From a bacterium (GTDB taxonomy: Bacteria; Chloroflexota; Dormibacteria; UBA8260; Bog-877): DNA of 53,327 nucleotides. The notes beneath the pieces were generated by a model. That model was given only the letters and a program-made list of their open reading frames with translations, had not been told where the DNA came from and made no database searches. Of the stretch, positions 45,107-53,327 are shown piece after piece. Every line of letters starts with the position of its first letter. The first letter of the stretch is position 1. The stretch spans positions 1 to 53,327 of the forward strand of contig JAKABA010000013.1 of the NCBI GenBank assembly GCA_021802115.1. Direction: 5' to 3'. The translations under genes were made by a program, and so were the position numbers.

Positions 45107-45445
45107 ATGGCTGAAGGCGAGTTGAGCCCCCAGGAGATCATGGACCGCATCCCGGCCGCCTTCCAGCCAGAGAAGGCCCAGGGCGTGACTGCCATCTTTC
45201 AGTGGGACATCTCCGGCCCCACCGGCGGGCACTGGTACGTCGAGATCAAGGACGGGACCTGCGAGGTTCACGACGGCGATGCTGCCAGCCCTAACATCAC
45301 ACTCACCTTGGGCGATGAGAACTTCGTCAAGCTGCTCTCCGGTCGGCTCGACGGCACCATGGCCTTCATGACTGGGAAGCTGAAGATCAAGGGGGACATG
45401 GGCCTGGCCATGAAGTTGCAGCAGCTCTTCCGGATCAGCGCTTAA
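45107..45445 (+). CDS. SCP2 sterol-binding-domain protein
   Basis: 112 residues from ATG 45107, with GGAGGGAGA just upstream favouring it over ATG 45086. The whole protein is one SCP2 fold: QWDISGPTGGHWYVEIKDG, then HDGDAASPNITLTLGDENF and GRLDGTMAFMTGKLKIKGDM, the pattern of lipid-binding SCP2 domains that occur alone in bacteria. It probably carries a hydrophobic ligand in the cytoplasm. Its final codons overlap the convergent helicase-nuclease gene by 11 nt. Confidence 0.9.
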   Translation: MAEGELSPQEIMDRIPAAFQPEKAQGVTAIFQWDISGPTGGHWYVEIKDGTCEVHDGDAASPNITLTLGDENFVKLLSGRLDGTMAFMTGKLKIKGDMGLAMKLQQLFRISA

Positions 45446-48400
45446 CCGGGATCGCCCCCCCGTCGGCTAGGGGTCGGCGTTCGGGGCAGAACTCCCGAAA
45501 GTCGCATTCGTGGCAGGGCCGGTCGGGGTGGCCGAGCCCGCTCAAGGCGGCACCTGACACGGTAGCCTCGGCCAGATCGCGCGCCCAGGCCAAAGAGCGG
45601 TCGATGGCGGCCCGGTCGCAGTCGACCTCCAGCCGCTCACCGCTGCGAAGCATCAGGAGCACAGCTTGAGTCGGGCTCGACCCACCCAACAACCCGGCTC
45701 CAAGCGCGGCCGCATACAGGCGCAGCTGATGCTGATAGTCCCCCAGCTCAGAGGGCTCAATTGCCCAGTTGGTCTTGTAGTCGATCACCAAAAGCTCCCC
45801 CGAGGCGAGCCGGGCCACCCGATCGATCGCGCCAACCAGAGGGGGAAGGCTATCACCCGCCCAGCCGCGCCAAGAGAAGGCAAGCTCGACAGCGACTGTC
45901 GGCAGGGACGCGATCGGCGAGCCGGCATAGGCCCTCAGCATGCTCTCGGCGGCGTCGGACAAGTCGACTCCCAGAGCCGAGCGGTGCGGCTCCAGGATGG
46001 CCACCAGCTGGTCTTGGTGCGGGCCGCGGCCCGGCTCCAGGCGGTGAGCCTGCTCCAGGACCGAATGCACCACCCTCCCCAGGTCGAGCGCTCCCGATCT
46101 GGTGCTGGCACTCGCGGGGCCAACATCGTCGTCCTCAGCTTCCTGGGAACTGCCGTCACGGCCCGGGACCAGGAAATTAGCCAGGTGTTGGAACCAGAAC
46201 TGGCGCGGGCAGCTGGCCATGGTCCTGATCGAGCTGAAGCTCAGCTGCTCGGGCGGGTCGAAGCGAGCACCCCTGGCCCTCCTGGCCATCGTCCTCAGCT
46301 CCTCCCAGCGCCGCGCCACAGGAATCGAAGCCGGGCTGACATCAGCTGCTTCGGCGCCACCCACCAGTTTGGTTGGCTGGGCCGGTCCGGCTCCCCACGG
46401 TAGGTCCACCGCGGCAGGGAAGCCTGACAGAGCCGCGATCCATGACGCCCCGGCAGCCAACTCGCTGGCCAGTTCCGCGTACTCACTCCCGGAGGCAGAT
46501 CCGTGCCAGAGCTGGTCAATCACCCCCTCCAAGGTCGGCGCCGGGTCCTTGACACCGGACCTGGTCGTGGTCACCAGCAGCAGGTCACGAGCTCTGGTCA
46601 TGGCCACGTAGACCAAGCGGCGATGCTCCTCGCGGGCCACGGCCGCGGCGGGCGAGCGCTTCCAGCGGACGCCCGCCGCAGTGTCGTGCGCACCGATCCG
46701 GCTCATCACGACGGCGCCTTCGATGCGGTCCCATAGGACCGGGGGCCCCCCCCTCCCGTGGTGGGGACGGCAGTCAGCCAGGACCACCACCGGCCACTCC
46801 AACCCCTTGGCCCTGTGGATGGTGCTGAGAGTCACCAGCTGCTGGGATCCTCGGGGCGGGGGTTCCGCGCGCCCCGAGGCATCTGAGATGGAGTCGATCC
46901 GCTCGAGCAGGCGGTCCAGTCCCAGCCAACCGCCGGCGGCCTGGGCGTTCAGGGCGACTCGCTGGAGGTCTCGGAGGGAGGCAAGGGCTCGATGCCCGTC
47001 AGGGTCCCCAGCCAGCGAGCGTGCCTCATGGAAGGCGAGCAACCCACTCTCATCCAGGGCGGCCGACAACACCTCCGCGGCTGGACGGATGCGGGCGGAG
47101 GACCGAAGCTCATCGGCAACCCCGACCAGCCGCTCGACCCGGCTCAGCATCGACGGATCGCCCTGGTATCCAGGCAGGGCCGACCGCAGCCGCTCCCCCA
47201 GGGTCGCCCGCCTGGCCTCGCCGTCTCCGACCAGCTGGAGCAGGTCCCGATCGGATACTCGCACCCAGGGGCTCTGCAACACGCGCACCCACGCTTGGTC
47301 ATCGGCGGCATCGGCAATCAGGCGCAGCAGGGCCAAGGCGTCCTTGATCTCAGGTCGGATGAGCAGGCCCCCGGTGGCGGTTTGAAAAGGGATCCGGTGG
47401 CGCCGGAAAGCTTCCTCCAGAGCGGGCCCGAGGAGGTTGAAGGTGTACGCCAGAACAGCCATGTCTCCGAACTCCACCGCTTGCTGACCGCCATGGGGCC
47501 CCGGGATGCCGCGCTGGCGCAGCAGCAACAGAGCCTGTGCGATGCCGTCAGCCTCAGCCTCTACCGACTCAGCCAGGCCCAGCAGCACCGGCTGGGCCTC
47601 CACCTCGCCGCGACCGACCTCCATGGGTTGGTCGCCGGCGAAGTGGTCGTCGGCCCGGATCACGTGGTCTGCGGCCGCCAGGATGGGAGCCACCGAGCGA
47701 TGGTTGCGGAAGAGGGAGTACTCCCGGCCGGCAGTCTCAGCCATGATCCCGGGCTTGGCATCGCGGAACGCGAAAATCGACTGTCGGGCATCCCCGACCA
47801 CGAACAGGTCTCGTTTCCGTGCGCCGGCCAGGCGCTCCAGCAGCGCTGACTGAACCGCGCTGGTGTCCTGGTACTCGTCAACGATGATCAGTTGGAAATT
47901 GGCCTGGCACCAGGAGGTGAGCGCGGGAGACCCAGTCAGGGCGGCCAGCGCCTGGCGCAACAACCCGTCGAAGTCGAGCGCACGCAGAGAAACCAGTCGG
48001 CTCTCCAGCGCCTCCCAGATCGCGATGGTCACCTCCACGGCACAGCGGTGCCAGGCGAGCTCCTGGGGGGGGTCACCGGCAGCTTCGAACCGGTGGTAGG
48101 CGGCCTGGGACAGAAGCCGGCAGGTGGATGGGTCAAGGGCGGTGGAGCGGAGCCGGGTCACCGCGGCCGAGGCGCCGTCAATCAGGCCCAGCAGAGCCCG
48201 CAGGTCCGGGTTTTCAGGAATCCACCTGCCCGGACCCTGGCCGGCGGCGACCTGCTCCCTGACTGACCTGGCCGCCTCCTGCAGCAGACCCCGAGCCTCC
48301 ACGTCATCAACCAGCGCCAGATCCCTCGGAACCTCCGCCAAATAAGGCTGCTCGGCGAGGAGGCGCCGGGCCAGTTGGTGGAAGGTTCCGAGCCATGCCC

Positions 48401-48686
48401 CTTCCAAAGGGCTGTCCGGCCCACCTGGCGGTGCCAGCCCGACGTCCACCATGGTCGAGAGGATGCGCTCCCTCAGCTCCACCGCCGCTCGGTCGGTGAA
48501 GGTCACCGCCAGGATCCTCGCTGGGTGGAGGCCCTCCGCAACCCCGAGGGCGTAGAGGGTGGCCATGGTCTTGGTCTTACCGCTGCCGGCCGCCGCTGCC
48601 ACCTTGACGGGTCCACGCCCGCGTTGCTCGACCACCGCCCGCTGGGCCGGGGTAAGGCCGTCCAAGAGCAGGTCCACTGCGCTCAC
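45435..48686 (-). CDS. adnB: UvrD-type helicase with C-terminal PD-(D/E)xK nuclease, AdnB-like
   Basis: The 1083-residue protein has intact superfamily 1A motifs: Q-motif LTPAQRAVVE, Walker A AAAGSGKTKTM (about 31-40), Walker B LIIVDEYQDTS, VVGDARQSIFAFRDA, TLSTIHRAKGLEWPVV and YVAMTRARDLLLV. The C-terminus carries a RecB/AddB-type nuclease (LVGAIDRVARLASGELLVIDYKT) framed by four Cys (ASCPRQFWF and PCHECDFREFC, C-x2-C-x5-C) that should bind a 4Fe-4S cluster. This matches the motor subunit of the mycobacterial AdnAB end-resection complex. GTG 48686 overlaps the stop of its partner (GTGA). Confidence 0.9.
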   Translation of the reverse strand: MSAVDLLLDGLTPAQRAVVEQRGRGPVKVAAAAGSGKTKTMATLYALGVAEGLHPARILAVTFTDRAAVELRERILSTMVDVGLAPPGGPDSPLEGAWLGTFHQLARRLLAEQPYLAEVPRDLALVDDVEARGLLQEAARSVREQVAAGQGPGRWIPENPDLRALLGLIDGASAAVTRLRSTALDPSTCRLLSQAAYHRFEAAGDPPQELAWHRCAVEVTIAIWEALESRLVSLRALDFDGLLRQALAALTGSPALTSWCQANFQLIIVDEYQDTSAVQSALLERLAGARKRDLFVVGDARQSIFAFRDAKPGIMAETAGREYSLFRNHRSVAPILAAADHVIRADDHFAGDQPMEVGRGEVEAQPVLLGLAESVEAEADGIAQALLLLRQRGIPGPHGGQQAVEFGDMAVLAYTFNLLGPALEEAFRRHRIPFQTATGGLLIRPEIKDALALLRLIADAADDQAWVRVLQSPWVRVSDRDLLQLVGDGEARRATLGERLRSALPGYQGDPSMLSRVERLVGVADELRSSARIRPAAEVLSAALDESGLLAFHEARSLAGDPDGHRALASLRDLQRVALNAQAAGGWLGLDRLLERIDSISDASGRAEPPPRGSQQLVTLSTIHRAKGLEWPVVVLADCRPHHGRGGPPVLWDRIEGAVVMSRIGAHDTAAGVRWKRSPAAAVAREEHRRLVYVAMTRARDLLLVTTTRSGVKDPAPTLEGVIDQLWHGSASGSEYAELASELAAGASWIAALSGFPAAVDLPWGAGPAQPTKLVGGAEAADVSPASIPVARRWEELRTMARRARGARFDPPEQLSFSSIRTMASCPRQFWFQHLANFLVPGRDGSSQEAEDDDVGPASASTRSGALDLGRVVHSVLEQAHRLEPGRGPHQDQLVAILEPHRSALGVDLSDAAESMLRAYAGSPIASLPTVAVELAFSWRGWAGDSLPPLVGAIDRVARLASGELLVIDYKTNWAIEPSELGDYQHQLRLYAAALGAGLLGGSSPTQAVLLMLRSGERLEVDCDRAAIDRSLAWARDLAEATVSGAALSGLGHPDRPCHECDFREFCPERRPLADGGAIPVKR

Positions 48687-51600
48687 GGCCGGGGTGCTCC
48701 CTCGCTCAATCCGATGCCCACCGTGCCCTCACCGTCACAGCAGAAGGCGAGTGGGCAGCCCCCGAAGGCTCGGCAGGTGCGAGTCTCGTGGCGGGGCTGG
48801 GCCGGATGCAGGCCGATTTGAACCAGCGCGGCCTGACGGCTGAGCTCCCGCTCAAGGCGATCCAAGTCGCCGATCGGCAGGCGGGCCTCACCCTTGGCTG
48901 GGGGATCTCCATCCGAGGCGATCCGGAAACCACTGGCGGGCACCGGAGCCGATCGCGAGGGAGCCGAGTCAAGTCCTAGGTACCAGTTTCGGGCCAGGCC
49001 CGGACGTTCGCTGCCGATCCATTGCGAGAGCGCTCCTGCGCGCGCGGCCAGCAGATAGGTGGGAAGCTGCCAGTCAGAGGGCCCGCTGTCGGCCCTGCCG
49101 AAGACCTGCCCCATGAGAGTGGCCTCGGTTGGGGCCGCCGAACTGCCGGTTTTGTAGTCGACGATCTCCAGCTCCCCGTCAGGGTGCCGCCACACCGCGT
49201 CGACCTGGCCCACCAGACTCCAGCCATCTTGAGGCAAACGGAACCGGACCTCACTGGCCAGCAGGCTGCCCACCGCGACTCCGCCGGGTCCGACGACCCT
49301 CTCCGCCCAGCGCGAAATGAGCCGATGCAGCCAAGCCTGGACATACATGCTGCCGAGGGGGTCCAGGAGCGCCCCGCGGGCAGCCGGCATCAGCTCGTCA
49401 TCGACGATCCTGCGCGCCCGCTCCGAGAAGCTGGCCGGGTCGGCCTCTGGCGGACCCGGCCGCTGCACCAGCTCCAGCAGACGGTGAGCGGCGGTGCCCA
49501 GCACCAGGGGCATGGCATCCGGCTCGCGGAGGCGCAGCCGGTGATAGTAGTAGAGCCGCGGACAGGCCAGCCAAGCACGCAGGCTGGTGGGGCTGAGTTC
49601 AAGCTCGTTCCCTCCCGGAGCGGCCGCAACCGGGTCCCAGGGCGCAAGCTGCTGCTGCAGATCCCCGACACGCTTACCGAAATCCAGGCTCAACCGGAGC
49701 TCGTCACCTGAGGGACCTACCGCCGCAGCCGCGAGGCAATCGGTGGGAGTCACCAGGGACGCGCTCGGGGCGGGCGCCTCTTGCAGCCCGGCTCGCAAGA
49801 GATGAGCCACGAAAGGCGAGGCGATCGAGGGCCGGTCGCCGTAGCGCTGAGCCCAGGAGAAGACGACCTGGTCGGTGGCTCTGGTGGCCGCCACCAGGAG
49901 CAGCCGGCGCTCCTCCTCGAGATGGTGGCCTGGTCCTCCCATCGCATCCTCAAGCTCCGGCAGCAGCTCCAGCACCCGCTGCCTGTCGTCGACGCCCAGC
50001 AGGCCCACCTCCACCGACCGCGCCGGCAGAGCTCCGTCCACCAGTCCGGGCACGAACGCCCGGCGCCAGCGCCTCCCCTTGGCCTGGTGGATGGTCAGGA
50101 GCGAGACCGCTGGGAACTGCGGCTGGGCGAGCCTCTCGGTGTCCCAGCCAGCGCGTCGAATCCCGACCTGGATCAGCTCCGCCCACTCCCACAGGGCGGG
50201 CTCAGGCAAGCCCATCCGAGCTTTGGCAGATCCCGCATCGTCGATTGCCAGATTCAGGCGCGCCAGCGCCGCCGCGGTGTCCGGGTCGGTCAGAGCCAGG
50301 CGAGTCAGGCCGCTCCCCTCCAGTATCGCCGCCAGCAGGGATCTGAATGCCGAGGGTGCCAGCGCTCTTCCCGCCATGCTGGGGTCGCCCCCTCCAAGGT
50401 CGTGCCAGAGGTGCACCAACTGACCGCTGCCGCTAACCTCTTGCGGCCGCTCCCCCTGAGTACTCTCATCCAACTCCGCCTCTCGCCACAGGGTCCTGGA
50501 GAGGCTCTCGCGGTGGCCGGCCGCCAGGCGGCGCAACCTGAGCACCTCCTGCGGGGCGGCCCCATTCGGTCCCAGGGCAAGCACCCGCAAAACTGCCACT
50601 TCATCCTGGGGGCTGCAGAGGGCCCGCAGCCAGAGCCCCACCACCTGCACCGCCAGGCTGGAGGTCCAGCGGGAACGTTCCACCCGGCAAGGCACGCCGA
50701 TCGCCGCCATCGCCTCCAGCACAGGCGCCAGCTGCGCCACGGGACTGCGGAAGAGCACCGCGACCTGATCGTAGTCGACCTCGCCAGCCAGCCTCGAACG
50801 CTGAATCTCGCGCGCGATCGCGAAGGCCTCCTCGCTCTCATCAGGAGCCACCCAAACCAATCCCCTCGGGGAGGCGGCGTTCCCGGCGCCCCGAGGGGAG
50901 ATCCGGGTTCCTACGTCCTGGGTCCCCGACTCGAACGACATGCCCAGTTCCACCTGCAACTGCGCCCGCCAGTCCCCGGGCGGTGCCGGCAGGGACCACT
51001 CCGCCGGGGCCAGCTCGCTTCGAAAGACCTGGTCGAAGAAGCGGCTGGATGGGCCTCTAAAGGCGGGAATCGCGACCCGGCGGTCACCGGCCACCAGAGC
51101 GGCGCGCGGCGGCGACAGGCGACGCACCAGACCACCCAACAAATACCACTGGGCGGAGGTGAGATCCTCCGCCTCGTCCACCAAGAGCAGATCCGCCCAG
51201 CCCTCCATGAGGGTGGGGACACGGTCCAGGCTCGCCAGGGCTGCCACGATCAGGTCGCGAGTGTCGCGGGCCCCCATGTCCCGCAGCACGCGCTCATAGC
51301 CTGCCGCCAACAGCGCCAGTTCGGGGAGCATCCCCCGCTCCCCCCGCAGCCGCTCCGCGAGCAGGCCGGGGCCGATCAGCGACTGCTTCACGATCGAGAT
51401 GAACTCGAGCGAGTCCTCGATGCAAGTCGGGTCGTCAGCCAGCGGGCGGAGGACCGACAGCAGGGGAAGCGCCCGCCGCAACGCCTCCCGCATCGCCAGC
51501 CACTCCCCTATCCGATCCAGACCACGGGTGGCCTCGGGGTCTGCCGCGGCCTCGACCAGCACCGCTCGTGCCAGCCCCTCGTGGGTGAGGACCCTCGGGC

Positions 51601-51817
51601 GCGGGTGTACGTCCGGCAATCTGGCCTCGATTCGGGAGCGCATCTCCCTTGCGCTGGTGTGGCTGCGGGTGATCACCACCAGCCGATGCGGGTCGAGGCC
51701 CTCGCCCAGCCATCGCACCGCGGCCTCGACCAGGACCTCTGTCTTCCCGGTGCCAGGACCACCCGACAAGCGGGTGGGACCGGCGATCGTGGGGACTCGG
51801 CCAGACTCAGTCTTCAC
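48683..51817 (-). CDS. adnA: UvrD-like helicase/nuclease partner subunit, AdnA-like
   Basis: The 1044-residue protein starts at GTG 51817 with a Walker A almost at the N-terminus (SGGPGTGKTEVL, about 19-30), Walker B LLLVDEAEDLT, the degenerate GDRRVAIPAFRG, LLTIHQAKGRRWRR and LVAATRATDQVV. The C-terminal nuclease has LVGQVDAVWRHPDGELEIVDYKTG. Cluster-type Cys are present but oddly spaced: ACPRLYYY early, then C-x5-C-x4-C-C (TCRAFGGCPLAFCC) instead of C-x2-C-x5-C. A duplicated helicase-nuclease architecture in both subunits fits AdnAB rather than AddAB or RecBCD. Together they would process double-strand breaks. Confidence 0.86.
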   Translation of the reverse strand: MKTESGRVPTIAGPTRLSGGPGTGKTEVLVEAAVRWLGEGLDPHRLVVITRSHTSAREMRSRIEARLPDVHPRPRVLTHEGLARAVLVEAAADPEATRGLDRIGEWLAMREALRRALPLLSVLRPLADDPTCIEDSLEFISIVKQSLIGPGLLAERLRGERGMLPELALLAAGYERVLRDMGARDTRDLIVAALASLDRVPTLMEGWADLLLVDEAEDLTSAQWYLLGGLVRRLSPPRAALVAGDRRVAIPAFRGPSSRFFDQVFRSELAPAEWSLPAPPGDWRAQLQVELGMSFESGTQDVGTRISPRGAGNAASPRGLVWVAPDESEEAFAIAREIQRSRLAGEVDYDQVAVLFRSPVAQLAPVLEAMAAIGVPCRVERSRWTSSLAVQVVGLWLRALCSPQDEVAVLRVLALGPNGAAPQEVLRLRRLAAGHRESLSRTLWREAELDESTQGERPQEVSGSGQLVHLWHDLGGGDPSMAGRALAPSAFRSLLAAILEGSGLTRLALTDPDTAAALARLNLAIDDAGSAKARMGLPEPALWEWAELIQVGIRRAGWDTERLAQPQFPAVSLLTIHQAKGRRWRRAFVPGLVDGALPARSVEVGLLGVDDRQRVLELLPELEDAMGGPGHHLEEERRLLLVAATRATDQVVFSWAQRYGDRPSIASPFVAHLLRAGLQEAPAPSASLVTPTDCLAAAAVGPSGDELRLSLDFGKRVGDLQQQLAPWDPVAAAPGGNELELSPTSLRAWLACPRLYYYHRLRLREPDAMPLVLGTAAHRLLELVQRPGPPEADPASFSERARRIVDDELMPAARGALLDPLGSMYVQAWLHRLISRWAERVVGPGGVAVGSLLASEVRFRLPQDGWSLVGQVDAVWRHPDGELEIVDYKTGSSAAPTEATLMGQVFGRADSGPSDWQLPTYLLAARAGALSQWIGSERPGLARNWYLGLDSAPSRSAPVPASGFRIASDGDPPAKGEARLPIGDLDRLERELSRQAALVQIGLHPAQPRHETRTCRAFGGCPLAFCCDGEGTVGIGLSEGAPRP

Positions 51818-52062
51818 GCCACGCCCCAGCTGGCCACTTGCGGCTGCGGGATAGCGGAGCCCAAGCTCCGAGCGATCGGGCGCGCCCGGGGGCGGGCGTC
51901 GCCAGCTGGTCTCCGGTACTACCGGCCACGGGCGCGACGCCTGGGGCCTGGGTCAGGATCCGGACCGCCACCTCGGCGAGGCGCCAGGGCAGGTGGCGTC
52001 GGTCCCACCACCTGCGTCGGCTAGCCACCGTCCCCATAGCACTCCCGAGGATAGTGCCTGCC

Positions 52063-52812
52063 TCACTGGCCGCCGTCGCCGCGGTTGGCAGCAAGCGCGA
52101 GCGGCTGCTCGCGAACCTCCATGAGAGATGAGATCACCCAGTCTGAGCGCAAGAGCCGCCGCAGGGCCACCGATCGCTGGGACAGGTCCTCAGCCTTGGC
52201 CAGCCCTCCCGCCACCCCTTCCAGAATCGAGACGATGAGCTCCCCCATCCACTCCTCACGGTCCCGGTCGACCCCAGGGCCCGAACCCGCCGCCACCTTG
52301 AGCAGGGCCGCCATGAGCGCCTTGCCCAGCTCCGCGCGCAGGAGTTCCAGCCGCCTTCGGGCGGCCCCGGGATTGGCGTCCACCAGCTGGAACAGGAGCC
52401 GAAAACCCGCCGGCGAGTCGGCAGCGAAGTGGAGGAACTGATCCAGCAGGAACTCAAAGGACGGCAGCTCCGAGTCAGCGTCAGCGAGTGCCATCGACTC
52501 CAGCAAACGTTGGCTCTGCTGCTCCACCACCGCCAGCAGCGCCTCGTAGCGATTGTGGAAGTGCCGATAGACCAGCGGCTTGCTGACGCCGGCCTGCGCC
52601 GCGATCGTGTCCATGGTGGTCATTTCCAGGCCCCGCCCGGTGAACGCCAGCAGGCAGGCCTCGAGCAGTTGCTCGCGGCGGGCGTCACGGTGGAGGCGGC
52701 GCTTGCGGTTGGGATCGCCCCGGCTGGAACGACGGGCGGTCAGACGCCCCACCGTCTGGATGGCCGGCTTGGACAGCCAAGGGGCCAGTTGCCGCTCGCT
52801 CTTCACCGCCAT
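52063..52812 (-). CDS. TetR-family transcriptional regulator
   Basis: The 249-residue protein has the TetR DNA-binding domain after a basic tail of about 40 residues: REQLLEACLLAFTGRGLEMTTMDTIAAQAGVSKPLVYRHFHNRYEALLAVV, with the recognition helix SKPLVYRHF. The remaining 150 residues form the ligand-binding helical domain, and no class is recognised. It ends 245 nt before the start of the AdnA-like gene on the same strand, so functional linkage is doubtful. A symmetrical site at 52982-52999, 170 nt upstream, could be its own operator. Confidence 0.9.
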   Translation of the reverse strand: MAVKSERQLAPWLSKPAIQTVGRLTARRSSRGDPNRKRRLHRDARREQLLEACLLAFTGRGLEMTTMDTIAAQAGVSKPLVYRHFHNRYEALLAVVEQQSQRLLESMALADADSELPSFEFLLDQFLHFAADSPAGFRLLFQLVDANPGAARRRLELLRAELGKALMAALLKVAAGSGPGVDRDREEWMGELIVSILEGVAGGLAKAEDLSQRSVALRRLLRSDWVISSLMEVREQPLALAANRGDGGQ

Positions 52813-53282
52813 CCCGCCCCTAGGATTCCCATCTCAGGGCCGTTCGGCGGCACCGCTCCAGCGGGCCCGCAAGCCAGGGCCGGCCGCTCCCCATCGGCTC
52901 CGCGCGCCGCTGGCTGGAGGTGGCAGCCCACCGGTGGGACCATCGCGGGCGCTTCGCTCACGTCGACTCCTCCTTGGCTTTGGGCACATTATGTGTCCCC
53001 CGCTCGGTTTCGTCGAGACCTTCTTGCTACCATCTCAGAGTGCGGATCGACCATGCCGGGCAGGGGGAGTCAGAGAGCGGGGCGCACCCGCACCACCGAT
53101 CCTCCCGCTCTCGGTCCCTGGCACGGTGATCGTGCCCCTGCGATCCGCTCAGGCACCGCCAGCTGGGCTGGAGTCAGCCCGGTCTCGACCAGGGCACCCC
53201 TTCGGGATTGGGGTTGCGAACTGTTGAGCCATCAGTGAATAATAGATAGCACACGTTCATTCTTGTCGCTATACTGGGCAAC
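52813..53282. other. 470-nt intergenic region ending in an AT-richer element boundary
   Basis: No credible gene. It holds the palindrome at 52982-52999 and, in its last 60 nt, clearly AT-richer DNA (GAATAATAGATAGCAC) leading into the recombinase start, consistent with the left flank of an inserted element. TATACT shortly before the GTG is a possible -10. Confidence 0.45.
52982..52999. promoter_or_regulatory. Palindrome upstream of the TetR gene
   Basis: CACAT-T-ATGTG is a perfect 11-nt palindrome, flanked by GGG and CCC with one mismatched position on each side. It is AT-richer than its surroundings and lies upstream of the TetR gene, a typical but not compelling operator position. Confidence 0.35.
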
Positions 53283-53327
53283 GTGAACCTGACAGAATGG
53301 GCGAGAGCTCAGGGCGTCCACCCACAG
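53225..53327 (+). mobile_element. Probable left end of an IS607-type element
   Basis: The AT-richer stretch before the recombinase start and the recombinase itself suggest that an IS607-like element begins here. These elements lack terminal inverted repeats and make no target duplication, so the exact boundary cannot be placed from this window. Confidence 0.45.
53283..53327 (+). CDS. IS607-family serine recombinase, first 15 codons (cut by window end)
   Basis: GTG 53283 begins MNLTEWARAQGVHPQ, which matches the N-terminal MerR-like helix-turn-helix of IS607-type transposases (compare the family pattern L(S/T)EWARxQGxxxxTAxRWxxxG). The rest, including the catalytic Ser domain and any tnpB/RNA-guided nuclease partner, lies beyond the window. 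The motif is short but distinctive. Confidence 0.75.
   Translation, partial: MNLTEWARAQGVHPQ

Noticed and set aside
49781..52024. 747-codon plus-strand frame opposite the AdnA-like gene
   Set aside because: Gln/Arg/His-rich shadow of the helicase-nuclease, with no start signal or motif.
51818..52062. SOS box upstream of the AdnAB-like operon
   Set aside because: No CGAAC-N4-GTTCG-like element was found in the gap, so damage control of this operon is not supported.

Overview
This is a very GC-rich (roughly two-thirds G+C) bacterial chromosome segment from a single-membrane, menaquinone-using lineage of actinobacterial type. The basis is an ImuA'/ImuB/DUF6504/DnaE2 mutasome, an AdnAB-like pair of helicase-nucleases, ClpB, DnaK and FtsH, a UbiE/MenG methyltransferase, many GTG and TTG starts, and large secreted proteins with Ser/Thr-rich linkers. 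Actinobacteria, or a neighbouring soil phylum such as Dormibacterota, would fit; the sequence alone does not settle which. No rRNA, tRNA, CRISPR array or prophage was seen.

Layout. 1-4.1 kb: two divergent MFS drug-type exporters; the second is followed by a MarR regulator, and a 22-bp palindrome lies in its promoter region. 4.1-5.1 kb: no credible gene. 5.1-10.1 kb: a giant secreted S53 (sedolisin) protease with TIG domains and three C-terminal repeats, with a good promoter and a GC hairpin terminator. 10.4-19.5 kb: small zinc-ribbon protein, ClpB, beta-lactamase-like hydrolase, DnaK translationally coupled to an alpha/beta hydrolase, and a small exported protein. 20-24 kb: secreted GH5 glycosidase convergent with a coupled pair of Gfo/Idh/MocA oxidoreductases, one fused to a ThuA domain. 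24.2-27.9 kb: a tight operon of EEP phosphohydrolase, EamA transporter, MTAP/PNP-family phosphorylase and MenG. 28.5-32 kb: membrane protein, thioredoxin-fold protein, GT2-GtrA glycosyltransferase and BASS-family transporter. 32-43.5 kb: error-prone repair genes (dnaE2; imuA'-imuB-DUF6504) surrounding a two-gene surface-protein locus and ftsH. 43.7-45.4 kb: HU-like protein, SDR epimerase and SCP2-domain protein. 45.4-51.8 kb: the AdnAB-like pair. 52-52.8 kb: TetR regulator. The window ends inside the first codons of an IS607-type serine recombinase.

The most coherent system is the SOS mutagenesis module. The imuA' and dnaE2 genes, 8 kb apart, carry the same arrangement: an actinobacterial-type LexA box (CGAAC-N4-GTTYG-like) abutting or overlapping a -10 hexamer (TATAAT or TACAAT). 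The imuA' site is a 28-bp near-perfect palindrome with a promoter on each strand, and the HU-like gene lies on its other side. At dnaE2 the geometry predicts a leaderless mRNA beginning at an ATG 22 codons inside the longest reading frame. The helicase-nuclease pair for double-strand-break processing lies nearby but has no visible SOS box.

Other points of interest are a phosphorylase whose base-recognition Asp is replaced by Asn, an unassigned structured RNA leader before the surface-protein operon, a 387-bp-period near-identical duplication in the surface protein, and repeated 4-nt stop/start overlaps that use TTG or GTG starts.
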